Of a stretch of 64,000 bases of DNA, positions 33,731-41,693 are shown piece after piece. The translations under genes were made by a program, and so were the position numbers. Position 1 is the first letter of the stretch, and each line of letters starts with the position of its first letter. The stretch lies in the NCBI RefSeq assembly GCF_029893085.1, contig NZ_JARXWI010000007.1:124001-188000 (forward strand), read 5' to 3'. This stretch comes from Parabacteroides sp. PFB2-10 (lineage in GTDB: Bacteria > Bacteroidota > Bacteroidia > Bacteroidales > Tannerellaceae). The notes beneath the pieces are model-generated. The model made no database searches and was not told the DNA's origin. It saw only the letters and a list, made by a program, of their open reading frames with translations.

Positions 33731-35344
33731 ATGAAAAAAATAAGTCTACTAATAGCAGCGCTGACCCTTTGTGGCAGCGTTGCTTTTTCACAAAGTATGT
33801 TGGATGCTTATAAGTTCGGGCAAACAGATATGCAGGGAACAGCCCGCTATATGAGCATGGGTGGCGCCTTCGGGGCGCTGGGTGGAGACATCTCCGCTAT
33901 GAGCAGCAACCCGGCCGGGCTGGCAGTCTACAAGAGTTCGGAGGTGGTTACAACCCTTAACCTCTCCATGACCAATGCGAAAACCGACTGGCTCGGAGAG
34001 ACCGATAGCAAGAACCGGACGAAAGTCAATTTCAACAATATCGCCTATGTGGCCTACTTCCCGACAGGAAGAGACGAAGGGCTGGTGAGCTGGAATGCAG
34101 GATTTTCCTACAACCGGCTTAAGAATTTCAACCGCCACTATTATGCGCGAAGCGGAAAAGGCCTCGACACCTCACTCTCCGACTACATTGGCGAACGGGC
34201 GTATGGACTGCCCTTTGATGCGATCAGCGGGGACTATGCATACGACGACCTGAACGACTGGTTGTCGGTATTAGGTTTTCAGGGAGGACTTATCATCGAT
34301 ACAGGCAAAGATGGCGCCGGCAATCAGACCTACGGAAGCATGTTTGGCGAAGACAACGGAAATGGATGGTATCCCTTCGGTATTAATCAGGCACGCTATA
34401 ACGTGAGGGAATCCGGTTCGATCGACCAATACAATATCTCTTTCGGATTGAATTTCGCCGAAACATTCCTGTTTGGTGCCACATTGAACGTAACAGATAT
34501 CAACTACCAACTGAAGGCATTCTACGATGAATACTTTACAGCCGCTGGCAACGACTTCTACTTAGACAACGGACTGAACACCGACGGAAGCGGATACGGC
34601 ATCAATCTGGGTGCTATCCTGAGACCCTGGGACTTTTTGCGCTTGGGAGTTGCTTATAACTCGCCTATCTGGTATAAAATGACCGATGTCTATTATGGAG
34701 AAGCCGGATCGGCTTTGACTAACAATGACTTTCCGAATGGCGATGTTATCTCCGACAATTCCCCCAAAGGGGCTTATACCGATTACCAACTGCGCACGCC
34801 GGACAAATGGCTGTTTAGCGCGGCCTTCATTCTGGGCAGGTATGGTTTATTGAGTGTAGACTACGAAATGACCAACTACCGGAATATGAAATTGTACAAC
34901 TCATACGGCGAATCGGCTGATTACCGTTACGAGAACCAAGATATTCGTGACAATTTCAAGGCAGGCGGTACGCTGCGCATCGGTGCAGAAGCCCGTATCA
35001 CCCCGCAGTTCTATGTGCGCGCCGGTGGAACTTTCACCAATTCGCCGATGAAAGACAAACTGAAAGACGGCGATGTAGAGATCTTTACGGTAGGAACGTT
35101 GCCTCATTATACAATCGATAAAGGAAGAGACAGCTTCTCTGTCGGGTTCGGTTATCGCTTTACGCCGCAGTTTTATATGGATATGGCCTGCGTAGCTACG
35201 ACTTACAAAGAAGATGCATACGCTTTCTCCAATATCATTCTCTACGACGAGAGGGATAATCCGACTAAATTGATCAAAGCACAGCCGCTTACGCTGAAAA
35301 CCAACCGCACACAACTTTCGCTGACGGTAGGATATAAGTTCTGA
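33731..35344 (+). CDS. FadL/OmpP1-family outer-membrane protein
   Basis: This 537-residue protein is a beta-barrel of the OmpP1/FadL/TodX family. It has a signal peptide (ALTLCGSVAFSQ) and then the family's N-terminal hatch sequence (GTARYMSMGGAFGALGGDIS, SSNPAGLAVYKSSEVV). Many amphipathic strands follow, including RIGAEARITPQFYVRAGGTF and FSVGFGYRFTPQFYMD, with terminal Phe (LTVGYKF) as in outer-membrane barrels. FadL-type proteins take up hydrophobic compounds such as long-chain fatty acids by diffusion. It follows the Tyr/Trp/Gly-rich protein and ends 10 bp before the HAD phosphatase gene, so all three may share a transcript. Confidence 0.9.
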   Translation: MKKISLLIAALTLCGSVAFSQSMLDAYKFGQTDMQGTARYMSMGGAFGALGGDISAMSSNPAGLAVYKSSEVVTTLNLSMTNAKTDWLGETDSKNRTKVNFNNIAYVAYFPTGRDEGLVSWNAGFSYNRLKNFNRHYYARSGKGLDTSLSDYIGERAYGLPFDAISGDYAYDDLNDWLSVLGFQGGLIIDTGKDGAGNQTYGSMFGEDNGNGWYPFGINQARYNVRESGSIDQYNISFGLNFAETFLFGATLNVTDINYQLKAFYDEYFTAAGNDFYLDNGLNTDGSGYGINLGAILRPWDFLRLGVAYNSPIWYKMTDVYYGEAGSALTNNDFPNGDVISDNSPKGAYTDYQLRTPDKWLFSAAFILGRYGLLSVDYEMTNYRNMKLYNSYGESADYRYENQDIRDNFKAGGTLRIGAEARITPQFYVRAGGTFTNSPMKDKLKDGDVEIFTVGTLPHYTIDKGRDSFSVGFGYRFTPQFYMDMACVATTYKEDAYAFSNIILYDERDNPTKLIKAQPLTLKTNRTQLSLTVGYKF

Positions 35345-35354
35345 TCAATGCGCC

Positions 35355-36140
35355 ATGGTTCAAGCGATTTTTTTTGATATTGACGGGACACTCGTCAGTT
35401 TTCAAACACATAAAGTACCCGCCTCGGCGCGGGAAGCCATCAGTGCGTTGCGCGCGAAAGGCATCAAAGTATTCATTGCGACAGGACGCCACATGCGGGC
35501 GATCAACAACTTGGGCGATATGGAGTTCGACGGCTATATCACCATGAACGGAAGTTATTGCCTGAAAGGTAAGGATGAGGTGATCTACCGTCGAGGAATC
35601 CCGAAGGAAGATATTGAAGCCCTGCTCGATTATCAGGAAAAAGTGGAGAATTTCCCTTCTGCCCTGGTACAGGAGAACGCCATCTGGATGAATTATGCAA
35701 ACCAAACAGTGGAGGAGATCTTCGAGCTATTGAAGTTTTCAGACGTTCCGTTGCGCCCTTTGCGGGAAGTAGCCGACGAAACCGTTTATCAGGTGATTGC
35801 CTTTTTTCAGAAAGAACAGCAGGAACGTATTATGTCGGTCATGCCTCATGCGGAAGCGACCCGTTGGAATCCCATGTTTTCGGATGTTGTTCCACGCGGA
35901 AATAGCAAGGCAGTAGGTATCGACAAGATGCTCGAACACTTCGGAATTGCATTGGAAGACTCGATGGCTTTTGGCGATGGCGGCAACGATGTGGAGATGT
36001 TGCAACATGTGCCGTTAGGTATCGCTATGGGAAATGCCGAAGAAGAGGTGAAAGCCATGGCCGACTACGTGACAGATACGGTCGAGAACGACGGCATACA
36101 GAAGGCGTTGGAATACTTTGGAATAATTGATAATGGATAA
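35355..36140 (+). CDS. Cof-type HAD-superfamily hydrolase
   Basis: This 261-residue phosphatase of the HAD IIB (Cof) class has motif I FFDIDGTLVSF (nucleophile Asp9 or so), motif II FIATGRHMRA, motif III Lys in PRGNSKAVGIDKML and motif IV GDGGNDVEMLQHV. The cap domain lies between motifs II and III. Cof-type enzymes dephosphorylate sugar phosphates, FMN or similar small molecules in the cytoplasm; the substrate here is unknown. It starts 10 bp after the FadL-like gene stop. A terminator-like inverted repeat follows (36164-36206). Confidence 0.9.
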   Translation: MVQAIFFDIDGTLVSFQTHKVPASAREAISALRAKGIKVFIATGRHMRAINNLGDMEFDGYITMNGSYCLKGKDEVIYRRGIPKEDIEALLDYQEKVENFPSALVQENAIWMNYANQTVEEIFELLKFSDVPLRPLREVADETVYQVIAFFQKEQQERIMSVMPHAEATRWNPMFSDVVPRGNSKAVGIDKMLEHFGIALEDSMAFGDGGNDVEMLQHVPLGIAMGNAEEEVKAMADYVTDTVENDGIQKALEYFGIIDNG

Positions 36141-36152
36141 TTGATAATGGAT
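36121..36152 (+). repeat. Short tandem repeat at the end of the HAD gene
   Basis: The unit AATTGATAATGGAT occurs twice in tandem directly across and after the stop codon of the HAD gene. It is a simple duplication with no obvious role. Confidence 0.6.
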
Positions 36153-36163
36153 AGATAAAACAA

Positions 36164-36206
36164 ACGCGGAGAAAGTGAGTTGGTTAGGCTCATCTGTTCT
36201 CCGCGT
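36164..36206. terminator. Inverted repeat between HAD and ilvE genes
   Basis: ACGCGGAGAA (36164-36173) pairs with TTCTCCGCGT (36197-36206), loop 23 nt. A weak T-rich stretch follows on each side; it probably ends both convergent genes. Confidence 0.6.
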
Positions 36207-36231
36207 CTTCTATTTGTAGTGATTGGAATCT

Positions 36232-37251
36232 TTATTCGATAATCTCTACCCATCCGTATGGATCCGGTTCGTCACCGCATTGAATTCCCGTCAGTTTCTT
36301 ATACAGTTTCGTACATACCGGCCCCGGTTTGTTGTCAGTCGTGAATATATATGACTTACCTTCATCCAGGTCGTCGACTTGTGAAAGCGGCGTAATAACC
36401 GCTGCCGTGCCACATTCCGCTGCCTCTTCAAAAGTAGCCAGTTCTTCAAACGCTACCGGACGGCGCTCGATGGTCATACCCATGTCTTCCGCCAGTTGCA
36501 TCAGGCTCTTATTGGTGATCGAAGGAAGGATGGAATTCGACTTCGGCGTGATATAACTATTGCCTTTAATAGCAAAGAAGTTAGCAGGACCACACTCGTC
36601 GAGGTATTTCTTTTCTTTCGGATCCAGGTAAAGCACCGCGGCATAGCCCTTTTCTTTGGCCAGTTCACCGGCTGCCAGGCTGGCGGCATAGTTACCACCT
36701 ACCTTGATGGTTCCTGTTCCGTATGGCGCTGCCCGGTCGTATCCGCGCATCATGCACACCTTGGAAGGCTGGAAACCTGTCTTGAAGTATGGACCCACCG
36801 GCGTAACAAAAACAAGAAACATATACTCGTTTGCCGGTTTCACACCCACCTGCGCACCCAATCCGATCAACAGCGGACGGATATACAGCGAAGCGCCGCT
36901 CCCGTAAGGGGGCACAAACCGCTCATTCAATTTAATTACTTTACGGACTGCCTCTTGGAATTTATCCAACGGAAGCTCAGCCATCTTAATGCCCTGGCTG
37001 GAAGACTGCATGCGTTTCCCGTTTTCATCCATGCGGAAAACACGCGTCTTTCCGTCTTTACCCTTAAAAGCTTTCAAGCCTTCAAAAGCCTCTTGTCCAT
37101 AGTGAAGGCAGGTAGCTGCCATGTGGATGTTAATGATCTCGGAAGAAGAAACTTCCAACTCGCCCCATTTCCCATCCCGGTAATAACATCTCACATTGTA
37201 ATCGGTTTTCATATAACCGAATGAAAGGTCTGACCAATTAATATTTTCCAT
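36232..37251 (-). CDS. ilvE: Branched-chain amino acid aminotransferase
   Basis: This 339-residue fold-type IV PLP enzyme transfers the amino group between glutamate and the keto acids of Val, Leu and Ile. Features: LHYGQEAFEGLKAF, YIRPLLIGLG, YGTGTIKVGGNYA with the conserved Lys-Gly-Gly-Asn segment, EKKYLDECGPANFFA, and ITPLSQVDDLDEG. It belongs to the eukaryote-like BCAT II type common in Bacteroidetes. The start is MENINWS at 37251; ATG 37257 is an alternative. It is divergent from metF, and the two promoters sit 23 bp apart (37278-37285 and 37308-37315). Confidence 0.94.
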   Translation of the reverse strand: MENINWSDLSFGYMKTDYNVRCYYRDGKWGELEVSSSEIINIHMAATCLHYGQEAFEGLKAFKGKDGKTRVFRMDENGKRMQSSSQGIKMAELPLDKFQEAVRKVIKLNERFVPPYGSGASLYIRPLLIGLGAQVGVKPANEYMFLVFVTPVGPYFKTGFQPSKVCMMRGYDRAAPYGTGTIKVGGNYAASLAAGELAKEKGYAAVLYLDPKEKKYLDECGPANFFAIKGNSYITPKSNSILPSITNKSLMQLAEDMGMTIERRPVAFEELATFEEAAECGTAAVITPLSQVDDLDEGKSYIFTTDNKPGPVCTKLYKKLTGIQCGDEPDPYGWVEIIE

Positions 37252-37277
37252 AATCATCGTAAATTAGATTGTCAAGG

Positions 37278-37315
37278 CAAAAGTAAGCTATTTCGGGGTA
37301 AATTGGTTACTTTTG
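37278..37315. promoter_or_regulatory. Divergent ilvE/metF promoter pair
   Basis: Two -7 boxes TACTTTTG lie back to back, one on the minus strand (37278-37285, for ilvE) and one on the plus strand (37308-37315, for metF). Both genes have very short leaders (about 15-25 nt). Because the -33 elements would overlap, the two promoters are likely to compete. Confidence 0.6.
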
Positions 37316-37334
37316 CTGGCAAATTATTACCATC

Positions 37335-38306
37335 ATGAAAGAGAACAGGGCAGAATCCAAAGTCATTGATTTAATCAACAATCATAAAGGAACAGCTTTC
37401 TCCTTTGAGCTGCTTCCTCCGTTGAAAGGAAACAGTATCAAGAAAGTATATAGTGTGATCGACAAGCTTTGGGAATTCGACCCGCAATATATCAATATCA
37501 CGTCGCACCACAGCGAGCCAATCTACAAAACCCTGCCCGACGGACGCTTCGAACGCGCGAATATCCGCAAACGTCCCGGTTCGGTAGCTATTGCCTCTGC
37601 CATTCAGAACCGCTATGGTATTCCGGCTGTGCCGCATATAATCTGCAAAGGATTCAGCAAAGATGAAACAGAATACGCCTTGATCGACCTCAACTTCCTG
37701 GGTGTCTACAACCTGTTGTTGCTGCGGGGCGACACGAAAACATTGGATCCCAACCTGAATCCGGCGGAGTATCACGACTACGCGACCGATCTTCAGAAAC
37801 AGGTAAACGACTTCAACCGGGGCATAGCGGTCGACGGCACCCTCTTTGAAGCCAACGAAACGCCCTATTCCTACGGCATGGCCTGCTATCCCGAGAAACA
37901 TGAAGAGGCGCCCAATATGGATTCCGATATCCATTACCTGAAAGAGAAGGTGAAGAATGGTGCGGAGTATCTGGTTACCCAGATGTTTTTCGACAATGCC
38001 AAATATTATGAGTTTGTTGATCGTTGCCGGGCAGAAGGCGTCAACGTACCAATCATTCCCGGCATCAAACCGGTAGTGTTACGCAATCAGCTGACCATAC
38101 TGCCCAAAGTGTTCCGGGCAGATATCCCCGAACCTTTCGCGACGGAATTGCGCAAATGCAAAACAGACGAGGAAGCCAAAGCCGTTGGTGTGGAATGGTG
38201 CATCGAACAATGCAGAGACCTGATCGCCCATGGCGTGCCCTGCCTGCATTTTTATTCTTTCTTAGCCACCGAAAGTGTCTACCAGGTGGCGAAAGCAGTC
38301 TTTTGA
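37335..38306 (+). CDS. metF: Methylenetetrahydrofolate reductase
   Basis: This 323-residue TIM-barrel FAD enzyme reduces 5,10-methylene-THF to 5-methyl-THF for methionine synthesis. Features: AFSFELLPPLKGNS with the catalytic Glu (about residue 25), INITSHHSEP, PHIICKGFSKDETEYALIDL, LLLLRGDTK, a QMFFDNAKYYEFVDRCR segment and IPGIKPVVLRNQL. Length is slightly above the Escherichia coli enzyme. Together with metK it places two steps of the SAM cycle in this window. It converges on the phosphohexomutase gene, separated by a strong terminator (38378-38413). Confidence 0.94.
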   Translation: MKENRAESKVIDLINNHKGTAFSFELLPPLKGNSIKKVYSVIDKLWEFDPQYINITSHHSEPIYKTLPDGRFERANIRKRPGSVAIASAIQNRYGIPAVPHIICKGFSKDETEYALIDLNFLGVYNLLLLRGDTKTLDPNLNPAEYHDYATDLQKQVNDFNRGIAVDGTLFEANETPYSYGMACYPEKHEEAPNMDSDIHYLKEKVKNGAEYLVTQMFFDNAKYYEFVDRCRAEGVNVPIIPGIKPVVLRNQLTILPKVFRADIPEPFATELRKCKTDEEAKAVGVEWCIEQCRDLIAHGVPCLHFYSFLATESVYQVAKAVF

Positions 38307-38377
38307 GTAGTGGTTGGTGGTCTTTAAAGTTCTTAAGGGACAAGACCGTCTCTTAAGTTGAAACTGTCAAGAAACTA

Positions 38378-38413
38378 AAAGGACTTTAAGGTCAACCCTT
38401 AAAGTCCTTTTTT
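38378..38413. terminator. Bidirectional terminator between metF and phosphohexomutase genes
   Basis: AAAGGACTTTAAGG and CCTTAAAGTCCTTT form a 14-bp stem followed by TTTTTATTT on the plus strand; the A stretch on the other side serves the minus strand. Confidence 0.85.
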
Positions 38414-38419
38414 TATTTA

Positions 38420-40168
38420 TCAGATCCCCAGTGAAGCCTTGATCTGTTCGATCTTTTCGTTGGCATCTTTTTCTGCTTGCGGGATATCTTCTATACTATT
38501 GATTTTTGCATGCACTTCGCAATAGAACTTAATCTTCGGTTCGGTTCCGGAAGGACGGATAGATACTTTCGTTCCGTCTTCGGTGAAATACTGCAACACA
38601 TTCGAGGTCGTCGGCATATCCAATGTCAACGTTTCGTTATCCGCGTAGCTATAGCTTTTCAACGTACCGAAATCATTAAAGAGGCTGACTTTCGAGCCGG
38701 CGATCTCCGTCAACGGGTTTTCCCGGAAACGTTTCATCATGGCTTCGATCTCTTCCGCACCGCTCTTCCCTTTTTTCACGACAGAGATACCCAGCTCTTT
38801 GGAATAGCCATACTCGGCATAGATGTTCTGCAATAATTGGTAAAGCGTAACGCCCTGGTCTTTGGCCCAGGCAGCGATCTCTGCCAACAGGGCACAGGCC
38901 GAAATGGCATCCTTATCGCGCACAAAGTCTTCCGCCAGGAAGCCGTAGCTCTCTTCGCCACCGCCGATATACGTTTTCTTGCCTTCATTTTTACGCATCA
39001 CATCAGCGATCCATTTGAATCCGGTATAGACATCATACATCTCCACGCCATTCTTTTCGGCAATCGTGCGGATCGTCTCCGTCGTTACGATGGTTTTAAC
39101 AATGTATTCCTTTCCTTCTACCTTGCCCAGCTCTTTCCAGCGGGTGATCAGGTAATAGAGGTAGATCATACAGGTCTGGTTACCATTAACCAATACCCAT
39201 TCGCCCTCATCGTTTTTGATCGCAGCGCCTACACGGTCGCCATCCGGGTCGGTCGCCAATACCAGGTCGGCATCGGTCTCTTTCGCCTTCTCTACCGCCA
39301 TGGAGAGAGCTGCCGGTTCCTCCGGATTCGGAGAGATCACCGTCGGGAAATCACCACTCACCACATCCTGCTCAGGCACATGAATGATATTGGTAAAACC
39401 AAACGCTTTCATCACTGCCGGCACCAGTTTCACACCTGTTCCATGGATCGGCGTGTAGACGATCTTCATATCCTTATGACGGGCAATCGCTTCGGGCGAA
39501 AGAGAGATAGAGGTCAATGCATGCACATATTGCTCATCGATCTCTTCACCGAGCACCTCGATCAATTCCTTGTTCCCTTTGAATTTAATCTCCGAAGCAT
39601 TGCGAATCTTATTCACCTCAGCAATCGTATTGCGGTCGTGCGGAGCAATCATCTGTGCCCCATCGTCCCAATAGGCTTTGTATCCGTTGTATTCCTTCGG
39701 ATTATGCGATGCAGTCAGGATAATACCACTCTGGCATCCCAATTTGCGGATCGCATACGACATCTCCGGTGTCGGGCGCAGGTCTTCGAAAAGATAAACC
39801 TTGATGCCGTTGGCCGAGAAGATATCGGCAGAGATCTCCGCGAACAAGCGGCTGTTGTTACGGCAATCGTGTCCGATTACCACCTTTATCTGTTCCAGAT
39901 GAGCGAATTCACTCTTCAGATAGTTGGATAATCCTTGCGTTGCAGCGCCTACGGTATAGATATTCATCCGGTTCGACCCCACGCCCATAATGCCGCGGAG
40001 CCCACCGGTTCCAAATTCCAGATCCTTATAAAAACTTTCGATTAATTCCGTAGAGTCTTCATTATCAAGCATGGCCTGAACCTGTGTACGTGTTTCCTCG
40101 TCGTAACTTTTACTGAGCCATCCCTGGGCCTTGGTTCTCACCATTTCAAGCAAATCGTTCTTTTCCAT
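38420..40168 (-). CDS. Phosphohexose mutase (phosphoglucomutase/phosphomannomutase)
   Basis: This 582-residue enzyme of the alpha-D-phosphohexomutase family interconverts hexose 1- and 6-phosphates. It has the phosphoserine motif ILTASHNPKEYNGYK (Ser, about 143-157), the metal loop ATDPDGDRVGAA (about 305-316), the sugar-binding loop GGGEESYGF (about 395-403) and the phosphate-binding SIRPSGTEPKIKFY (about 530-543). The long form with the N-terminal extension is the PGM2-like type that often favours glucose or pentose phosphates. The start at 40168 (MEKNDLLEMV) is chosen because the -7 box lies at 40211-40218. Confidence 0.93.
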   Translation of the reverse strand: MEKNDLLEMVRTKAQGWLSKSYDEETRTQVQAMLDNEDSTELIESFYKDLEFGTGGLRGIMGVGSNRMNIYTVGAATQGLSNYLKSEFAHLEQIKVVIGHDCRNNSRLFAEISADIFSANGIKVYLFEDLRPTPEMSYAIRKLGCQSGIILTASHNPKEYNGYKAYWDDGAQMIAPHDRNTIAEVNKIRNASEIKFKGNKELIEVLGEEIDEQYVHALTSISLSPEAIARHKDMKIVYTPIHGTGVKLVPAVMKAFGFTNIIHVPEQDVVSGDFPTVISPNPEEPAALSMAVEKAKETDADLVLATDPDGDRVGAAIKNDEGEWVLVNGNQTCMIYLYYLITRWKELGKVEGKEYIVKTIVTTETIRTIAEKNGVEMYDVYTGFKWIADVMRKNEGKKTYIGGGEESYGFLAEDFVRDKDAISACALLAEIAAWAKDQGVTLYQLLQNIYAEYGYSKELGISVVKKGKSGAEEIEAMMKRFRENPLTEIAGSKVSLFNDFGTLKSYSYADNETLTLDMPTTSNVLQYFTEDGTKVSIRPSGTEPKIKFYCEVHAKINSIEDIPQAEKDANEKIEQIKASLGI

Positions 40169-40210
40169 ATTGTAATATTTAAACAAACAGTTCTTTCTAA
40201 AAAGAGCAGA

Positions 40211-40218
40211 CAAACTTA
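40211..40218 (-). promoter_or_regulatory. -7 box of the phosphohexomutase gene
   Basis: TAAGTTTG on the minus strand, 42 bp before the start codon, which excludes the longer frame starting at 40213. Confidence 0.6.
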
Positions 40219-40258
40219 CGGAAATTTATTGAAACAGGATCTATCTGTTCCTAAATAA

Positions 40259-41284
40259 TCAATAGACCGCCTCTCCTACAACAGGCCATTGGGCATCGTC
40301 CCACAACAGACGGAATATCCGCAGTTTAGAATGCCCATTATCATTGGCATCATAGCCATGGAACACCAGGAAATCTTCATTATTCCAACCTACAACCGCG
40401 TTATGTCCCACACCATGCCAGTCTTTATCGCCTGCCATAATGATGGTGCCGCCGCCAAGCAGCATATCTTTCCCCTCCTTATCGTAATAAGGACCGCTCA
40501 CATTCTTAGAGCGACCGTAAATCATTTTATAGGTACTCTCAACCCCCTTGCAGCAATAGTCGATGGAGGCAAAGAAATAATAATAATCTCCTTTTTTATA
40601 CACAAAAGGCGCTTCAATCGCATTGCCGCCCGCATCAACCGGATTATTGTCGATGGAGGGTGGGTTTTCCGACCGGCGGTCGCTCTTGCGAGAGGCGATT
40701 GTACGGGGTTTTTCGCCCGGATAGGGTTTTTTCAGGTCGTCGGTCAAGCGAATAATCTGAAGTCCGTCCCAGAAAGAGCCCCAAAACAGATAGGGCTTCC
40801 CGTCTTCGCCATAAATAAGATTGGCATCGATGGCATTCCAGTTGTCAACACCCGGTGTCGAACAAATCACCGGCCCCTGATCGACCCATTTAAAGTCGGG
40901 GCTTTGCGGATCAAGCGTTTTATTGGTCACCAAGCCCAGGCAGGAGGTATTCTTGCCAAAAGCCGAGATGGAATAATAGAGATGAAACAGGCCGTTGTGA
41001 TAGCTGATGTCCGGCGCCCAGAAGTGCCCGCGGAATCCCTTCACCGCCTCCAGCGTCCAGTCGGGTGCCTTTTCGAATACCGGTTTTTCCCGTTTCCACT
41101 CTTTCATATCCGGGGAGGAAAACACACTCACCCCATTCCCGGTCGTAAACAGATAATAGGTGCCTCCCTCTTTGATCATAACCGGATCATGCACTCCGAT
41201 CCTGCGCTGCGGATCATTATTCTGCGCAAACAAAGAAATCGGCAAAGCGATAAGTAACAACATGAATAACAGATTCTTTTTCAT
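40259..41284 (-). CDS. Glycoside hydrolase family 43 protein, arabinan endo-1,5-alpha-arabinosidase-like
   Basis: This 341-residue secreted five-bladed propeller has a signal peptide (LLIALPISLFAQ). Catalytic residues are in place: general base Asp in VHDPVMIKEGGTYYLF (about 32-34), the second Asp in NAIDANLIYGEDGKPYLFWG, and acid Glu in GGNAIEAPFVYKKGDYYYFF. HFWAPDISYHNGLFHLYYS is typical of the arabinanase subgroup. The product most likely cuts alpha-1,5-arabinan, but subfamily assignment was not computed. It stands alone, with promoter box 41331-41338, and lies 135 bp downstream of dispersed-repeat copy D. Confidence 0.87.
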   Translation of the reverse strand: MKKNLLFMLLLIALPISLFAQNNDPQRRIGVHDPVMIKEGGTYYLFTTGNGVSVFSSPDMKEWKREKPVFEKAPDWTLEAVKGFRGHFWAPDISYHNGLFHLYYSISAFGKNTSCLGLVTNKTLDPQSPDFKWVDQGPVICSTPGVDNWNAIDANLIYGEDGKPYLFWGSFWDGLQIIRLTDDLKKPYPGEKPRTIASRKSDRRSENPPSIDNNPVDAGGNAIEAPFVYKKGDYYYFFASIDYCCKGVESTYKMIYGRSKNVSGPYYDKEGKDMLLGGGTIIMAGDKDWHGVGHNAVVGWNNEDFLVFHGYDANDNGHSKLRIFRLLWDDAQWPVVGEAVY

Positions 41285-41330
41285 AATAAATAAATTTTAA
41301 TGATGAGTAATAAGGCTTTAACAGCCCTTA

Positions 41331-41338
41331 CAAATATA
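41331..41338 (-). promoter_or_regulatory. -7 box of the GH43 arabinanase-like gene
   Basis: TATATTTG on the minus strand, about 47 bp before the start codon and 80 bp from the hairpin end of repeat copy D. Confidence 0.6.
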
Positions 41339-41418
41339 GTGATATTTGTTTATCCAGCGTAAACGCATATAAGCTTCATCCATTTTTTTTGGCAGCAAAT
41401 GACTTCTTTTCAAAAACC

Positions 41419-41572
41419 GAAGTGTAAGCAGAAGGGGGTTGTTTTTAGTTAAAATAGGGGTGGATTGCTTACACTTCAATTGTTAACAAATACTAACTCC
41501 CGGGAGTTTGTTCGCAAACCCCTGCCTTTTTGCAAAAAAACTCCTGCCGAAATATCATTTTGCTATTTTGGG
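41419..41572 (-). repeat. Dispersed intergenic element, copy D
   Basis: On the minus strand: GATATTTCGGCAGGAG, AAAGGCAGGGGTTTGC, palindrome CTCCCGGGAG (41497-41506), TTAGTATTTGTTAAC, then a hairpin whose terminal arms are GAAGTGTAAGCA (41466-41477, complement) and TGCTTACACTTC (41419-41430, complement), followed by TTTTTG. Very close to copy B in the palindrome-hairpin part and to copy C in the left flank. Confidence 0.85.
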
Positions 41573-41654
41573 TTCGTTTCCTGTTTCATGATTTTAAATG
41601 CGCTTATCCTATGATTTTATCGGTAAAGTATTCTTAATATTCAATGGCTCTTAT

Positions 41655-41662
41655 TATCTTTG
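41655..41662 (+). promoter_or_regulatory. -7 box of the histidine kinase gene
   Basis: TATCTTTG on the plus strand, 32 bp before ATG 41694; it excludes the upstream in-frame start at 41598. Confidence 0.6.
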
Positions 41663-41693
41663 CGAATATGAGTTTATTAACCTGCATACAATT

